Shown here: in pieces, positions 36,701 through 45,848 of the stretch
Layout of the letters: every line of letters starts with the position of its first letter
Position numbering within the stretch: position 1 is the first letter of the stretch
NCBI GenBank assembly: GCA_050949905.1
Contig: JBMNGP010000019.1
Coordinates: 38,840 to 102,839 of the forward strand
Source of the DNA: DUML01 sp050949905
Lineage (GTDB): Bacteria; Bacillota; Desulfitobacteriia; Desulfitobacteriales; Syntrophobotulaceae
Reading direction: 5' to 3'
Length of the DNA stretch: 64,000 nucleotides
Translations under genes and position numbers: made by a program
Notes under the pieces: model-generated
Databases searched by the model: none
The model's input: only the letters and a program-made list of their open reading frames with translations
Told to the model about the DNA's origin: nothing

Positions 36701-39700
36701 TGCCAAGATGAAGTTTCAATTCCTCATAGGTAGACTAAAAACGAAAGTAGTAAAAGAGTTAACCCCGCGGCCAATCTGTTTCAATTCCTCATAGGTAGAC
36801 TAAAAACCGGGATAACGGCTGCAGGCACTTTTCTCCAGGGAATAGTTTCAATTCCTCATAGGTAGACTAAAAACGCACTTGGCTGATTATGTGAAGCAAC
36901 CGGCAAAAGGTTTCAATTCCTCATAGGTAGACTAAAAACCAAAGTGTCCCACAGCAACAAATTCAGGCTTTCCCGGTTTCAATTCCTCATAGGTAGACTA
37001 AAAACAATTCCCACCATGCCGGATGTCGCTTTATAGGGGTAGTTTCAATTCCTCATAGGTAGACTAAAAACGATATTAAAGAATTAGTAAAAGAATACGG
37101 TTTACGGTTTCAATTCCTCATAGGTAGACTAAAAACGGTATGAAATGTCATTATCTGAATTTGTTAGATCGGTGTTTCAATTCCTCATAGGTAGACTAAA
37201 AACTTTATAGGCCAGGTTCAGTATCGGGAGTATAACCTGTTTCAATTCCTCATAGGTAGACTAAAAACTTCCACTTAAGTCTTTTTTGTCAACGCGAGTA
37301 TTTTCAGTTTCAATTCCTCATAGGTAGACTAAAAACGTAGCGGCCTACTTGCTTATCAAAGTCGAAAAAACATGTTTCAATTCCTCATAGGTAGACTAAA
37401 AACGAGGGGCAGGTTGCCGGCATTATCTTCAATTTGAAGAAGTTTCAATTCCTCATAGGTAGACTAAAAACATGGCGAGACAATCAAACGATATCTTGAA
37501 AGTGTTTGTTTCAATTCCTCATAGGTAGACTAAAAACGCTGGTTTTGCTTGGCGTAAGTTTCCAAGAAACTTGAGTTTCAATTCCTCATAGGTAGACTAA
37601 AAACCTATAAAAATATTATCATACTTATAGTATAACACATTACTGTTTCAATTCCTCATAGGTAGACTAAAAACGTTAGACCCTGAAAATGTAGCAATAT
37701 ATTTCTTTGGTGAGTTTCAATTCCTCATAGGTAGACTAAAAACTGCCGAATGTTGCAGGTTTTTGTTTGTTTATAGATATGTTTCAATTCCTCATAGGTA
37801 GACTAAAAACGGCCTCGGCATCGTCGGCGTCGCCGTCAATGCTCCAATGTTTCAATTCCTCATAGGTAGACTAAAAACTCTATCTGTCTCAGGCACAAGC
37901 ACCACTTTCCCGGGTTTCAATTCCTCATAGGTAGACTAAAAACCATTTCACAAGATGATATCCAGTACGTTCATCTTCCCCGTTTCAATTCCTCATAGGT
38001 AGACTAAAAACTTGTCAATAATTTATTACTATTATTTTTACATTGTGTTTCAATTCCTCATAGGTAGACTAAAAACTCACCTTCTGCATACCCACCTTTA
38101 CCACCACTAGCAGTTTCAATTCCTCATAGGTAGACTAAAAACTTTGTGGGCCACTCCACAAGCAAATATGTCGGGCGAGAGTTTCAATTCCTCATAGGTA
38201 GACTAAAAACTATTAGGCAATATCTATATCGTTACAGCCTAATCAAGTTTCAATTCCTCATAGGTAGACTAAAAACCTTTATGTGATATGGCAAACTTAC
38301 AAAACGCTGGAGAATGTTTCAATTCCTCATAGGTAGACTAAAAACTCTTTACTGCAAAAACTGGTATAGCAGAACAGATTTAAGTTTCAATTCCTCATAG
38401 GTAGACTAAAAACTGTGTTGCCATTGGTTTTCTCAAACCATCTTTTGCCAAGTTTCAATTCCTCATAGGTAGACTAAAAACATATTCGGTATACTATTGG
38501 ATACCAACACAAGTATACGTTTCAATTCCTCATAGGTAGACTAAAAACCGATTCGCTTTTTACAAATCAACAAGGATATGAAAAAAGTTTCAATTCCTCA
38601 TAGGTAGACTAAAAACCAATTTAAAGCTAGTTTATGGCTACATCAATATCTTTGTTTCAATTCCTCATAGGTAGACTAAAAACTTCGGCAACTTCTGGAA
38701 TAGTATTCTCAGAAGTAGAGTTTCAATTCCTCATAGGTAGACTAAAAACACTAGCTTTATTTCGTTTCACGGGCGATGTTATAGTAGTTTCAATTCCTCA
38801 TAGGTAGACTAAAAACTATGTCAATGGTGAATGAAGAATCAGACGGTGGGTGTTTCAATTCCTCATAGGTAGACTAAAAACCAAACTCAGACAATTTTTA
38901 TGAAGTGCGACAAACATGTTTCAATTCCTCATAGGTAGACTAAAAACGTAGCTGGTAACGTGTGACGCGACTGCACAGAAAGAATGTTTCAATTCCTCAT
39001 AGGTAGACTAAAAACGCGTAAGGACATATCGAAAGGCCTCTCCGATGCTATGTTTCAATTCCTCATAGGTAGACTAAAAACGAGATATTAATTATGATTG
39101 AAGAAGTCAAAAAAGGTTGTTTCAATTCCTCATAGGTAGACTAAAAACGTCGCAGCGTATTTACTTATCAGAACGGAAACCCGTCGTTTCAATTCCTCAT
39201 AGGTAGACTAAAAACTCTTGTTTAATACCCTTGTATATACCTAAAAACTTCGAGGTTTCAATTCCTCATAGGTAGACTAAAAACAAGGCTGTTTATACTG
39301 GCTTAGTCCAGTTATACCAGGTTTCAATTCCTCATAGGTAGACTAAAAACAAAAAACAAAGAAAAAACGTCCAAGCGGTTTAAACTAGTTTCAATTCCTC
39401 ATAGGTAGACTAAAAACGTGTTCTTGTCGTTTTTATCTGCGTGATAGTTTGGAGTTTCAATTCCTCATAGGTAGACTAAAAACTTTTTCAATTGGGGTTG
39501 CCCCTGGTAGTCCACTGGAGTTTCAATTCCTCATAGGTAGACTAAAAACTTCTTCTCACTTTCATACTGTTATACCTCCTAACTAAGTTTCAATTCCTCA
39601 TAGGTAGACTAAAAACGATATAATCAAGGGTAGGATTGTTGTAGCATTCCTTGTTTCAATTCCTCATAGGTAGACTAAAAACAAAAGGCTGCTCGCTGTT

Positions 39701-40279
39701 GAGGTGTCAATTTAGGTTGTTTCAATTCCTCATAGGTAGACTAAAAACATTTTTCAATTGGGGTTGCCCCTGGTAGTCCACTGGAGTTTCAATTCCTCAT
39801 AGGTAGACTAAAAACATCCATTGAACACGAAGCGTTAGCTGGTGAAGGTTGTTTCAATTCCTCATAGGTAGACTAAAAACTAGAGTTTATGAAAAAGTAG
39901 GCGGTATAGATGAAAAGTTTCAATTCCTCATAGGTAGACTAAAAACTATAGTCTATCATGGTTTTAATTTCAACAATTATATTGTTTCAATTCCTCATAG
40001 GTAGACTAAAAACTCTGTACAAATTCATGCTCTTGCATACCCATTTCTAGGTTTCAATTCCTCATAGGTAGACTAAAAACATTTCAATTTCTCCGGTATC
40101 ATTGTAGCGAAATTTGGTTTCAATTCCTCATAGGTAGACTAAAAACAAGACCGATGAACAGAAAGGTTTAGACTATTATAAATGTTTCAATTCCTCATAG
40201 GTAGACTAAAAACTTTTTAAAAACCTCCCTTTTTTATTTAGTCTTTCCAGTTTCAATTCCTCATAGGTAGACTAAAAAC
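33732..40279 (-). CRISPR. CRISPR array 1, leader-proximal part (about 98 repeats)
   Basis: About 98 complete 30-nt repeats, identical to those of 30618-32172, with spacers of 34-39 nt. The first repeat is the 3' half left by IS3 (33732-33747). The last repeat is 40250-40279. With the distal part, array 1 had about 122 spacers. Near-duplicate spacers lie at 39484-39519 and 39749-39785. Short open frames read here are repeat translation artefacts. Confidence 0.99.
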
Positions 40280-40486
40280 CCAAAAATTTGCATAAAATCA
40301 TGTGTTTTATAAATTCATGCCCAACTGGAACGTCTAAGACTTAATTAGGTAAAAACCTAAAACACTTGCCAATACTGATTTACAAGCCTTTATTGCTTTC
40401 CGTCGAAACCCTAGGTTTTTAACGTTATTACTGATAGACGATCGAATACTTTCAGCCTTTTTAAGTCCATAATAACATATCCATTA
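40280..40486 (-). promoter_or_regulatory. Leader of CRISPR array 1
   Basis: 207 AT-rich bases without a gene between the last repeat and the ancillary CARF gene. It begins CCAAAAAT and has TTTCCGTCGAAACC (40397-40410) followed by a GGTTTTTAAC tract. The array 2 leader has the same elements at nearly the same distance from its array (118 against 127 bases). That placement marks the right-hand side as the acquisition end and the minus strand as transcribed. Confidence 0.75.
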
Positions 40487-42244
40487 TTATTTTTTATTAA
40501 CTGATTCCATTGTTATTAGTTCTCCAACCACATAGGGATTTTCCTGCTGTTCTGAAACTGTTCGCCGATCAACAACGGCAATAACCTCCACATCTTTGCT
40601 GGTTTTCCGAGCATAATCACTCAATAATTGCATTAAATACTGCATTACTGTAGTTCCGCCTGTCAAATTAACTACAACTTTTTTTGACTTGTCGATAAAA
40701 TCTTTCGCCGTATTAACAATTGCCTCTCCTTCAGTAAAACCGGCAAAAGGATCCTCCATTATATACTCCACATTAACTCCCAACCAACCAGCTTTTTCAA
40801 TTATTTCCTTGATATTGTCCTTGGTTGTTTTTGAGGCAATTACAAAAAGAGAATCCGGTTTAACCAAAGTTAATGCCGAGTACAAAGAACCCTTTGAATT
40901 CCCTAAAGAATTTATAAGTAAGGTACCATTGCCTGTTCGAATATTTACATTCCATTTGTCTAATTGGCCAATTGACTTTTTTAAATCCTCCCAGACTTGT
41001 TTTACTTCCATAATCTTTTCTTTTGACAATAGAGCATTTTCATTCCTAAAACCTGAATGAGAAAGAGCATTGCGCTTATCGGATACAATTTTCCATTTTC
41101 CAGCCAGCCATTTTTGTCCATCAGGCAAAGGCTCTTTTCTTTGCAACATTTCCAGTAATCCAAGCAATTTTTCTATAGGTTTCCGTTCTTTATTATACGT
41201 AAGCCACTCTTTACCAGCTAACTCTTTTTTCCCTTCCTTAATGGCTTTATGGTATAAAACTGAATTAACTATCCATTCTCGCATTAAAGCGGTAGCATTA
41301 TTTATATATCCTTGATCGAAATATGTATCTATTAATTTAGCTTGTCTTTGTAGCTCAGTATCATCAAGGTTTATTCTTTCTTTGTCTTTAGAATAAGACA
41401 ATTTATAAGGAGAAATGAAAGAGCTTACCTGACTGAACAATTCTTCAGGCAGAGGCATCCTTTTTGTGAGCTGAGAAGGCAAAACCTCAATCAAACAACT
41501 ATCAAGTTGGTTGGCATAAATACCAAACTCAACCGGCAAAGCCTGCTCATAGGCAGAAGATGCTTTTAAGAAGACATTAATTAGATTTTTTATTATACCA
41601 TACTGTCTAGCTTCTGTACCTTCGACTCCTTCCGGCTTGTCAGCAAAAGGCGATAAAAGATCGATTATAGCCCTGGCTTGGCCGGTTTCGCGGAAGGTTC
41701 TGGTTGCATAAAACCATTCAATCATGTCAAGAATTAAGGAGAGGTCTATTATCGGCTTGTAATCAGTTTTAACTTCAACCATCCCATAAAATACGGATCT
41801 TACATTTACATTATGCAAGGCCTTTAGATAGATAGCAGCAGTAAAAAACAAAAACGGGTAAGACCGAAAACCGTGAGTAAGATCTAAGGTTAAGCTGCAA
41901 TTCCTAGGTATTGAATTCAAAATACTCTTGAGGATTACCCAGATTTCATCTTCAGTTTTTCCATCCGGAATATCTAGAGGTGATACTCTGATTGACTTAG
42001 GCACCAGCTTCCCAGCAACCTCTCCATTCTCAATTAAAGCTTTAATTTTAGGAAAATGCTCTTTTTTTACTTTTTCAGTGCACAGAACTATTATCTCATC
42101 AGGTATATCTGCCGCAGGCAGCAGCTGGAGTAAAGCAATTGTCGACTGTTCAGCTTCTGCTACCTTACCATTCAAGCTGTATTTTGTTATTGTTGGCTTT
42201 ATGCCAAGGCCGGTTATTAAAATATGTTTTTCTATTTTAGCCAT
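40487..42244 (-). CDS. CRISPR ancillary protein, TM1812-type CARF-HEPN with a second CARF-like domain
   Basis: 585 residues, longer than most Csx1 proteins. The N-terminal CARF domain (1-170) has the TM1812 family signature DLTHGFRSYPF (121 on). A helical middle carries a HEPN motif RNALSH (391-396, Rx4H). The last 145 residues form a second Rossmann-like unit with VVNLTGGTTVMQYL (524 on), the CARF-type NxTGGT motif. It should sense cyclic oligoadenylate and cleave RNA non-specifically. ATG follows GCGAGGTGCAAA. It is last in the cmr operon, next to the array 1 leader. Confidence 0.85.
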   Translation of the reverse strand: MAKIEKHILITGLGIKPTITKYSLNGKVAEAEQSTIALLQLLPAADIPDEIIVLCTEKVKKEHFPKIKALIENGEVAGKLVPKSIRVSPLDIPDGKTEDEIWVILKSILNSIPRNCSLTLDLTHGFRSYPFLFFTAAIYLKALHNVNVRSVFYGMVEVKTDYKPIIDLSLILDMIEWFYATRTFRETGQARAIIDLLSPFADKPEGVEGTEARQYGIIKNLINVFLKASSAYEQALPVEFGIYANQLDSCLIEVLPSQLTKRMPLPEELFSQVSSFISPYKLSYSKDKERINLDDTELQRQAKLIDTYFDQGYINNATALMREWIVNSVLYHKAIKEGKKELAGKEWLTYNKERKPIEKLLGLLEMLQRKEPLPDGQKWLAGKWKIVSDKRNALSHSGFRNENALLSKEKIMEVKQVWEDLKKSIGQLDKWNVNIRTGNGTLLINSLGNSKGSLYSALTLVKPDSLFVIASKTTKDNIKEIIEKAGWLGVNVEYIMEDPFAGFTEGEAIVNTAKDFIDKSKKVVVNLTGGTTVMQYLMQLLSDYARKTSKDVEVIAVVDRRTVSEQQENPYVVGELITMESVNKK

Positions 42245-42307
42245 TTTGCACCTCGCCGCTCTCTAGACATCGACGTCAAATTGGCAATCACTGAATACTT
42301 GGCTGGT

Positions 42308-42832
42308 TCAATCTGCTCCATTATAACCATATCCAACGGCGGTTTTTGCCCCTATGCCATGTTCCCTAAGGGCTTGTCTCAGCCAGTTATAAGCCAATTC
42401 CAAATATTTTTCGCTGTTTTCATCTGCACCAACATATACCTTGAACTTACCTTCCTTAACAGTAAGAAAAGTAACCGGTACCGGGCTAAAGTAATCGGCC
42501 GGCGGAGTTGTTCCCTGATTATCGGAATAATAATCAGTATAATGAGGATTCATAATATCTGCTTCTATTATGGGCTCCGATACAGGCAAAGCATCAAAGA
42601 AAATAACTTCGCCCTTATGTTCCCCTAAATAGCTGTTCTTAGGGCTACCAAACACCTTGCAAAAACCCGGAGCCTCCAAGGCTGCATTCTCGTCGCCGTT
42701 GAATTCTTCGGATATTGCCCAATTACGGGTAAGGCCTTTTAGTGAACTTCCAGGCAAATATGGAATTCCCCATATATGGTGCAGGGTCATCGAGGTCTCG
42801 TATACTGAACTATTCCCTAAGCCTATGGCCAA
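42308..42832 (-). CDS. cmr6: Type III-B RAMP protein Cmr6 (C-terminal main part)
   Basis: The continuous frame is 174 residues with the Cmr6 core AIGLGNSSVYETSMTLHH and IPYLPGSSLKGLTRNW (RAMP glycine loop), ending GIGAKTAVGYGYNG. Cmr6 caps the Cmr backbone. The homologous region extends upstream to about 43080 in other frames, so this is a full-length gene interrupted by one or more indels rather than a natural short form. The ATG at 42832 has no good ribosome site. Confidence 0.85.
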   Translation of the reverse strand: MAIGLGNSSVYETSMTLHHIWGIPYLPGSSLKGLTRNWAISEEFNGDENAALEAPGFCKVFGSPKNSYLGEHKGEVIFFDALPVSEPIIEADIMNPHYTDYYSDNQGTTPPADYFSPVPVTFLTVKEGKFKVYVGADENSEKYLELAYNWLRQALREHGIGAKTAVGYGYNGAD

Positions 42833-43182
42833 TCTCCAATCCGGTATATAATCTATTGTTCGTATTTGTAAGTCCAGGTTTTGTAGAGTGCTTTTCTGAC
42901 GCTCTGCAATTTTTTCATATTTAACTCTTACTTAAGTCTGGATTTATCCAAAACTTTATCCTTCCTCTGTCCGTAACAAACAGCTTAAATCTATCACCAT
43001 CTGATTGTGCTACTTTATTTAGCTTCAAATTAAAATTGTCAATGTTATTGATAATCAATTAATTCGGCGGTATCTTTGGGTAAGTATGCTATTGCGTCAA
43101 CTATCTCAATATTTTTTGCCTCTGGCCCCTACTCCCTGTGCTACTGTAAACGATACTTCCGCCCCTTCCGTGACTTCGTTCT
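42833..43182 (-). pseudogene. N-terminal part of cmr6 and end of a cold-shock domain, frames broken
   Basis: Reading the minus strand across frames gives an end of a cold-shock domain (NEVTEGAEVSFTVAQGVG), then IEIVDAIAYLPKDTAELIDY. It continues as NIDNFNLKLNKVAQSDGD and on through KYEKIAERQKSTLQNLDLQ to TIDYIPDWRLAIGLGN of Cmr6. Each join needs one base: an A6 run near 43111-43120 (A5 expected), one base near 43050, and one base near 42935. YLPKDT is where Cmr6 proteins normally begin. Confidence 0.55.
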
Positions 43183-43478
43183 TTAACCTGACCCTTTAAA
43201 ATATATATCTCCTCCACTGTATTCGATAAATCCAAAGCCTCTATCGGGATAATACTTCTTAATTATTCCTTTTTCGTCACTATCATCACCCTTTTCAGGT
43301 TCTTCTATAAGGCCTTCGGCAAAGCGTCTTAACCAATTGAACAAAGCAAGTACCTCGTTTGTCAACGCACGGTAATCGGGTGTTTCTAAAGATACAACTA
43401 TTTCTACCAGATCTTTGCCACCTGTATTGATTATATTTTTAGGATCATTATCTATCCATTCTGTAACCTGCTTATATA
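43183..43478 (-). pseudogene. C-terminal half of cmr5 running into a cold-shock-like OB domain
   Basis: After a one-base shift the Cmr5 frame continues as NAWDLIYKQVTEWIDNDP and on to YRALTNEVLALFNWLRRF, a Cmr5 ending. It reads without a stop into GIIKKYYPDRGFGFIEYSGG and DIYFKGSG. These match the RNP1 (KGFGFI) and RNP2 (DIFF/DVFVH) motifs of cold-shock proteins. The frame stops at 43183 where one T seems to be missing, after which LKNEVTEGAEVSF continues the domain. Whether the domain belongs to Cmr5 or to the start of Cmr6 cannot be settled because of the indels; Cmr6 is more likely. Confidence 0.55.
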
Positions 43479-43697
43479 TTAAATCCCAAGCATTACCATT
43501 CTTTTCCCTTTTGCTTTCATATAAGCCAGGGTAGCTCCCAAACCGTTAGTCTTTATTAGCATTGGCGCTTTTTTGACATAGGATTTGTAATCAGATGCTT
43601 TTTCCCCTAAGCTCTTCTTGGCCTCCAGCACTTTTTCGTAGCTAAAACTTGCTCTCCCCTGTTCCAATCCTTTCATAACAGTAAGTTTTTCTGCCAT
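43479..43697 (-). CDS. cmr5: Type III-B small subunit Cmr5, truncated by a frameshift
   Basis: Helical small subunit of the Cmr complex. ATG directly follows the cmr4 stop. The 72-residue frame has MKGLEQGRASFSYEKV and KTNGLGATLAYMKAKG, typical of Cmr5, then ends early. One extra A in the AAAA run near 43505 would restore AKREKNGNAWDLIY and the rest of the protein in the next frame. Either the gene is broken, the ribosome shifts, or the base is a sequencing error. Confidence 0.8.
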   Translation of the reverse strand: MAEKLTVMKGLEQGRASFSYEKVLEAKKSLGEKASDYKSYVKKAPMLIKTNGLGATLAYMKAKGKRMVMLGI

Positions 43698-44636
43698 CTA
43701 TTTCACCCCCCAGACATTCGTGCGAATTAGCCCTTTCCCAATGGTAGCGTTGCCGCCAAGCTGGATAACCTTTGGCAAGCCCTTTTCGAAAAATTCCATA
43801 ACAAGTGCTTCTTCTGTCTTGCCGGCCACAGCTTTAAAAACTCCTTTTTCACTGTCATCTTTTTTAAATACCGGCGTTGTAAGGGCTAACGCATAAAGCA
43901 CCGTATCGGTCGGCAGGTATTCTTCAGTAAACAATGCCCCGCTTTGAACTGTGCCTGTATTGCTGTCAATCTTTGTGCGAGTGACCACTTCGGTCGAGTG
44001 AATAACAAAGTCTGTAAAATCTTCGTCGGATAAAACGGCCAAATTTTTATTCACATTTTCGCGTAGATAAGCAAACTCTTTTTCCTTTGGGAACACATTT
44101 TCCTTTATCCAGTTTGCAAGTTTACTACAATTCTCATCAGTTTTCGTACGGAAAGTGTATTCTTCCAGAACAATCTTATTGTCTCTGATTACTAAAGCAG
44201 ACCCTTCAGGTATGGTATTAACATTTGGCATTTCAAAATCCAGATTAATTTTACAGTGGGATAAATCGGCTTGCAGCCTGTTTAAAACCTTCGGGCAAGT
44301 TATCCAGGCAAAAACACCTTTCATGGATTTGACCGGAAACAGTAATATCCTGGCATCGGTAAACCCTAAAGCCCCTGCGTAATCGCCAGCGTTTTCAGGC
44401 CCAAATGCCAATTCAATTGCTTGTTTAAGCTCTTTGTTTTGCACTTTCCCTCCATTAAGCTCCACTTCTGAAAGCTTATCAAAGACTTCTCTAATACTAC
44501 CCTTTAAACCTGATCCTTCTACCTTCGGAAATTGGGTATGCCTCTCCCTTTGAATAGGCAGGTCAACAGAACCTAAATCGTTCCCGCTGCCGGCATGCAA
44601 AGGTGTTTCACATAACATGAAAAAACGGTTTCGCAA
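43698..44636 (-). CDS. cmr4: Type III-B backbone RAMP and target-RNA nuclease Cmr4
   Basis: 312 residues as read from a TTG at 44634-44636. The core is FFMLCETPLHAGSGNDLGSV then DLPIQRERHTQFPKVEGSGLKG. The Asp of GSVDLPIQRE is the target-RNA cleavage residue. The likely true start is the ATG at 44644-44646 behind AGGAGGTTTAG, which would give MYKIAKPFFMLCE if the T6 run near 44616-44621 were T5. With T6 that frame stops after 12 codons. The C-terminal GGNATIGKGLIRTNVW is the RAMP glycine-rich end. Confidence 0.9.
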   Translation of the reverse strand: MRNRFFMLCETPLHAGSGNDLGSVDLPIQRERHTQFPKVEGSGLKGSIREVFDKLSEVELNGGKVQNKELKQAIELAFGPENAGDYAGALGFTDARILLFPVKSMKGVFAWITCPKVLNRLQADLSHCKINLDFEMPNVNTIPEGSALVIRDNKIVLEEYTFRTKTDENCSKLANWIKENVFPKEKEFAYLRENVNKNLAVLSDEDFTDFVIHSTEVVTRTKIDSNTGTVQSGALFTEEYLPTDTVLYALALTTPVFKKDDSEKGVFKAVAGKTEEALVMEFFEKGLPKVIQLGGNATIGKGLIRTNVWGVK

Positions 44637-44660
44637 TCTTATACATTTCTAAACCTCCTC

Positions 44661-45848
44661 CTATTTTTCAAAAGTAACAAAGGTAAAACTGCCGTTTCGA
44701 ATATCCTCGTATTGTTCCGCCATTCTATTGGAATAATTCTCTTCAAAAGAAGAACCTTTTTTAAAGTAATAGTTGAAAATAGTAATCTCTTTATTTTCCG
44801 GATTATATTTATATTGAATTCTAATTTGATTGTCCTTTTTGTTATATTTAAAAATCCAACTGTCTCTTATAGATGCATGTTTTATTATGTCATCAGTAAG
44901 TTGCTCGAAAGGAACACTCAAACTCATTAGTCTGCGATATAAATCTTTTATCGCTTCTTTTAACTGATTTTTCATTGTCTCCTCCTCCCCATAATACTTG
45001 CCTCCAATCGGCATTTTCACCACAAAGAAGCTTTCATATCGCCTCATGAACATCTCGCCTATGGGGCTTAAAAGAATCCCTTCTTCAAATTCATAAATAC
45101 AGGCTTTAAAGTCTTCTCCGATACCATGCTCACGCTTGAATTCGGCCCAACTTTTGTTTACCCCTTTCTCAAGCTGATCTATGGCATTTTTGTACTTCTC
45201 AAACATACCCCAGTTAATATCAAGCGGCGCTTGGGGAATTCTTATTAATTCTTCAGTTTCATCGAAAATGTAATATAAAGGCGCTTGGTTGATTTGTGCC
45301 AAGACTGTAAGATAGGGAATTATGCATTTATAACCACCGGTAATATTAAGTAGTACATTTTCCTCACCCGGATAATGATACCCAAGAATCTTATATATCT
45401 CATCTACTAAATTCGTTAACCCTTCTTTCTCAAGCCTACTCCGGTTAAAAACTTGAAGCCCCTCAACTATTGTAATTGAGGCTATTTTTATAACTTTGTC
45501 GTCTTTACTTTTGTAACCATCTATTACCTCTTTAATAATCTCGGAAGCCAGTTTCGAATCCAATGTATCGGTGGCAAGCAGATATACTTCCAGATCATCT
45601 TGGACTTCACTCTGTATACTTAGAGTACTCTTTATTTCTGCCGAAGCGTTATAATTATTTCTTGCCCATTCTAAAACGGGTTTTCTTATTCTCTCAATAT
45701 CCTTAGAAAACTTTTCCCAAGTATCTTTTGTTCTGTTACGCCCTTTTCCGTCTTTTATCAAATTCCAGTCTCTATCTATAACCTTGCTGTTAACTTCTGA
45801 ATAGTTTCTAAATAACGATGTGCCCACCAGCGTTATTAATTTTTTCAT
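44661..45848 (-). CDS. CARF protein (APE2256 type) with a probable RelE-like RNase tail
   Basis: 395 residues. Residues 1-190 are a CARF domain: LVGTSLFRNY at the start, LLATDTLDSKLASEI, and VLLNITGGYKCIIPYLTVLAQ. The last 90 residues (HASIRDSWIFKYN, QIRIQYKYNPENKEITIFNYYFKK) have the strand pattern of RelE toxins, as in CARF-RelE (Cami1-type) mRNA interferases. It starts by a four-base overlap with cmr3 and lies inside the cmr operon. CARF is clear; the RelE part is inferred from pattern and would make it a cyclic-oligoadenylate-activated ribosome-linked RNase. Confidence 0.75.
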   Translation of the reverse strand: MKKLITLVGTSLFRNYSEVNSKVIDRDWNLIKDGKGRNRTKDTWEKFSKDIERIRKPVLEWARNNYNASAEIKSTLSIQSEVQDDLEVYLLATDTLDSKLASEIIKEVIDGYKSKDDKVIKIASITIVEGLQVFNRSRLEKEGLTNLVDEIYKILGYHYPGEENVLLNITGGYKCIIPYLTVLAQINQAPLYYIFDETEELIRIPQAPLDINWGMFEKYKNAIDQLEKGVNKSWAEFKREHGIGEDFKACIYEFEEGILLSPIGEMFMRRYESFFVVKMPIGGKYYGEEETMKNQLKEAIKDLYRRLMSLSVPFEQLTDDIIKHASIRDSWIFKYNKKDNQIRIQYKYNPENKEITIFNYYFKKGSSFEENYSNRMAEQYEDIRNGSFTFVTFEK

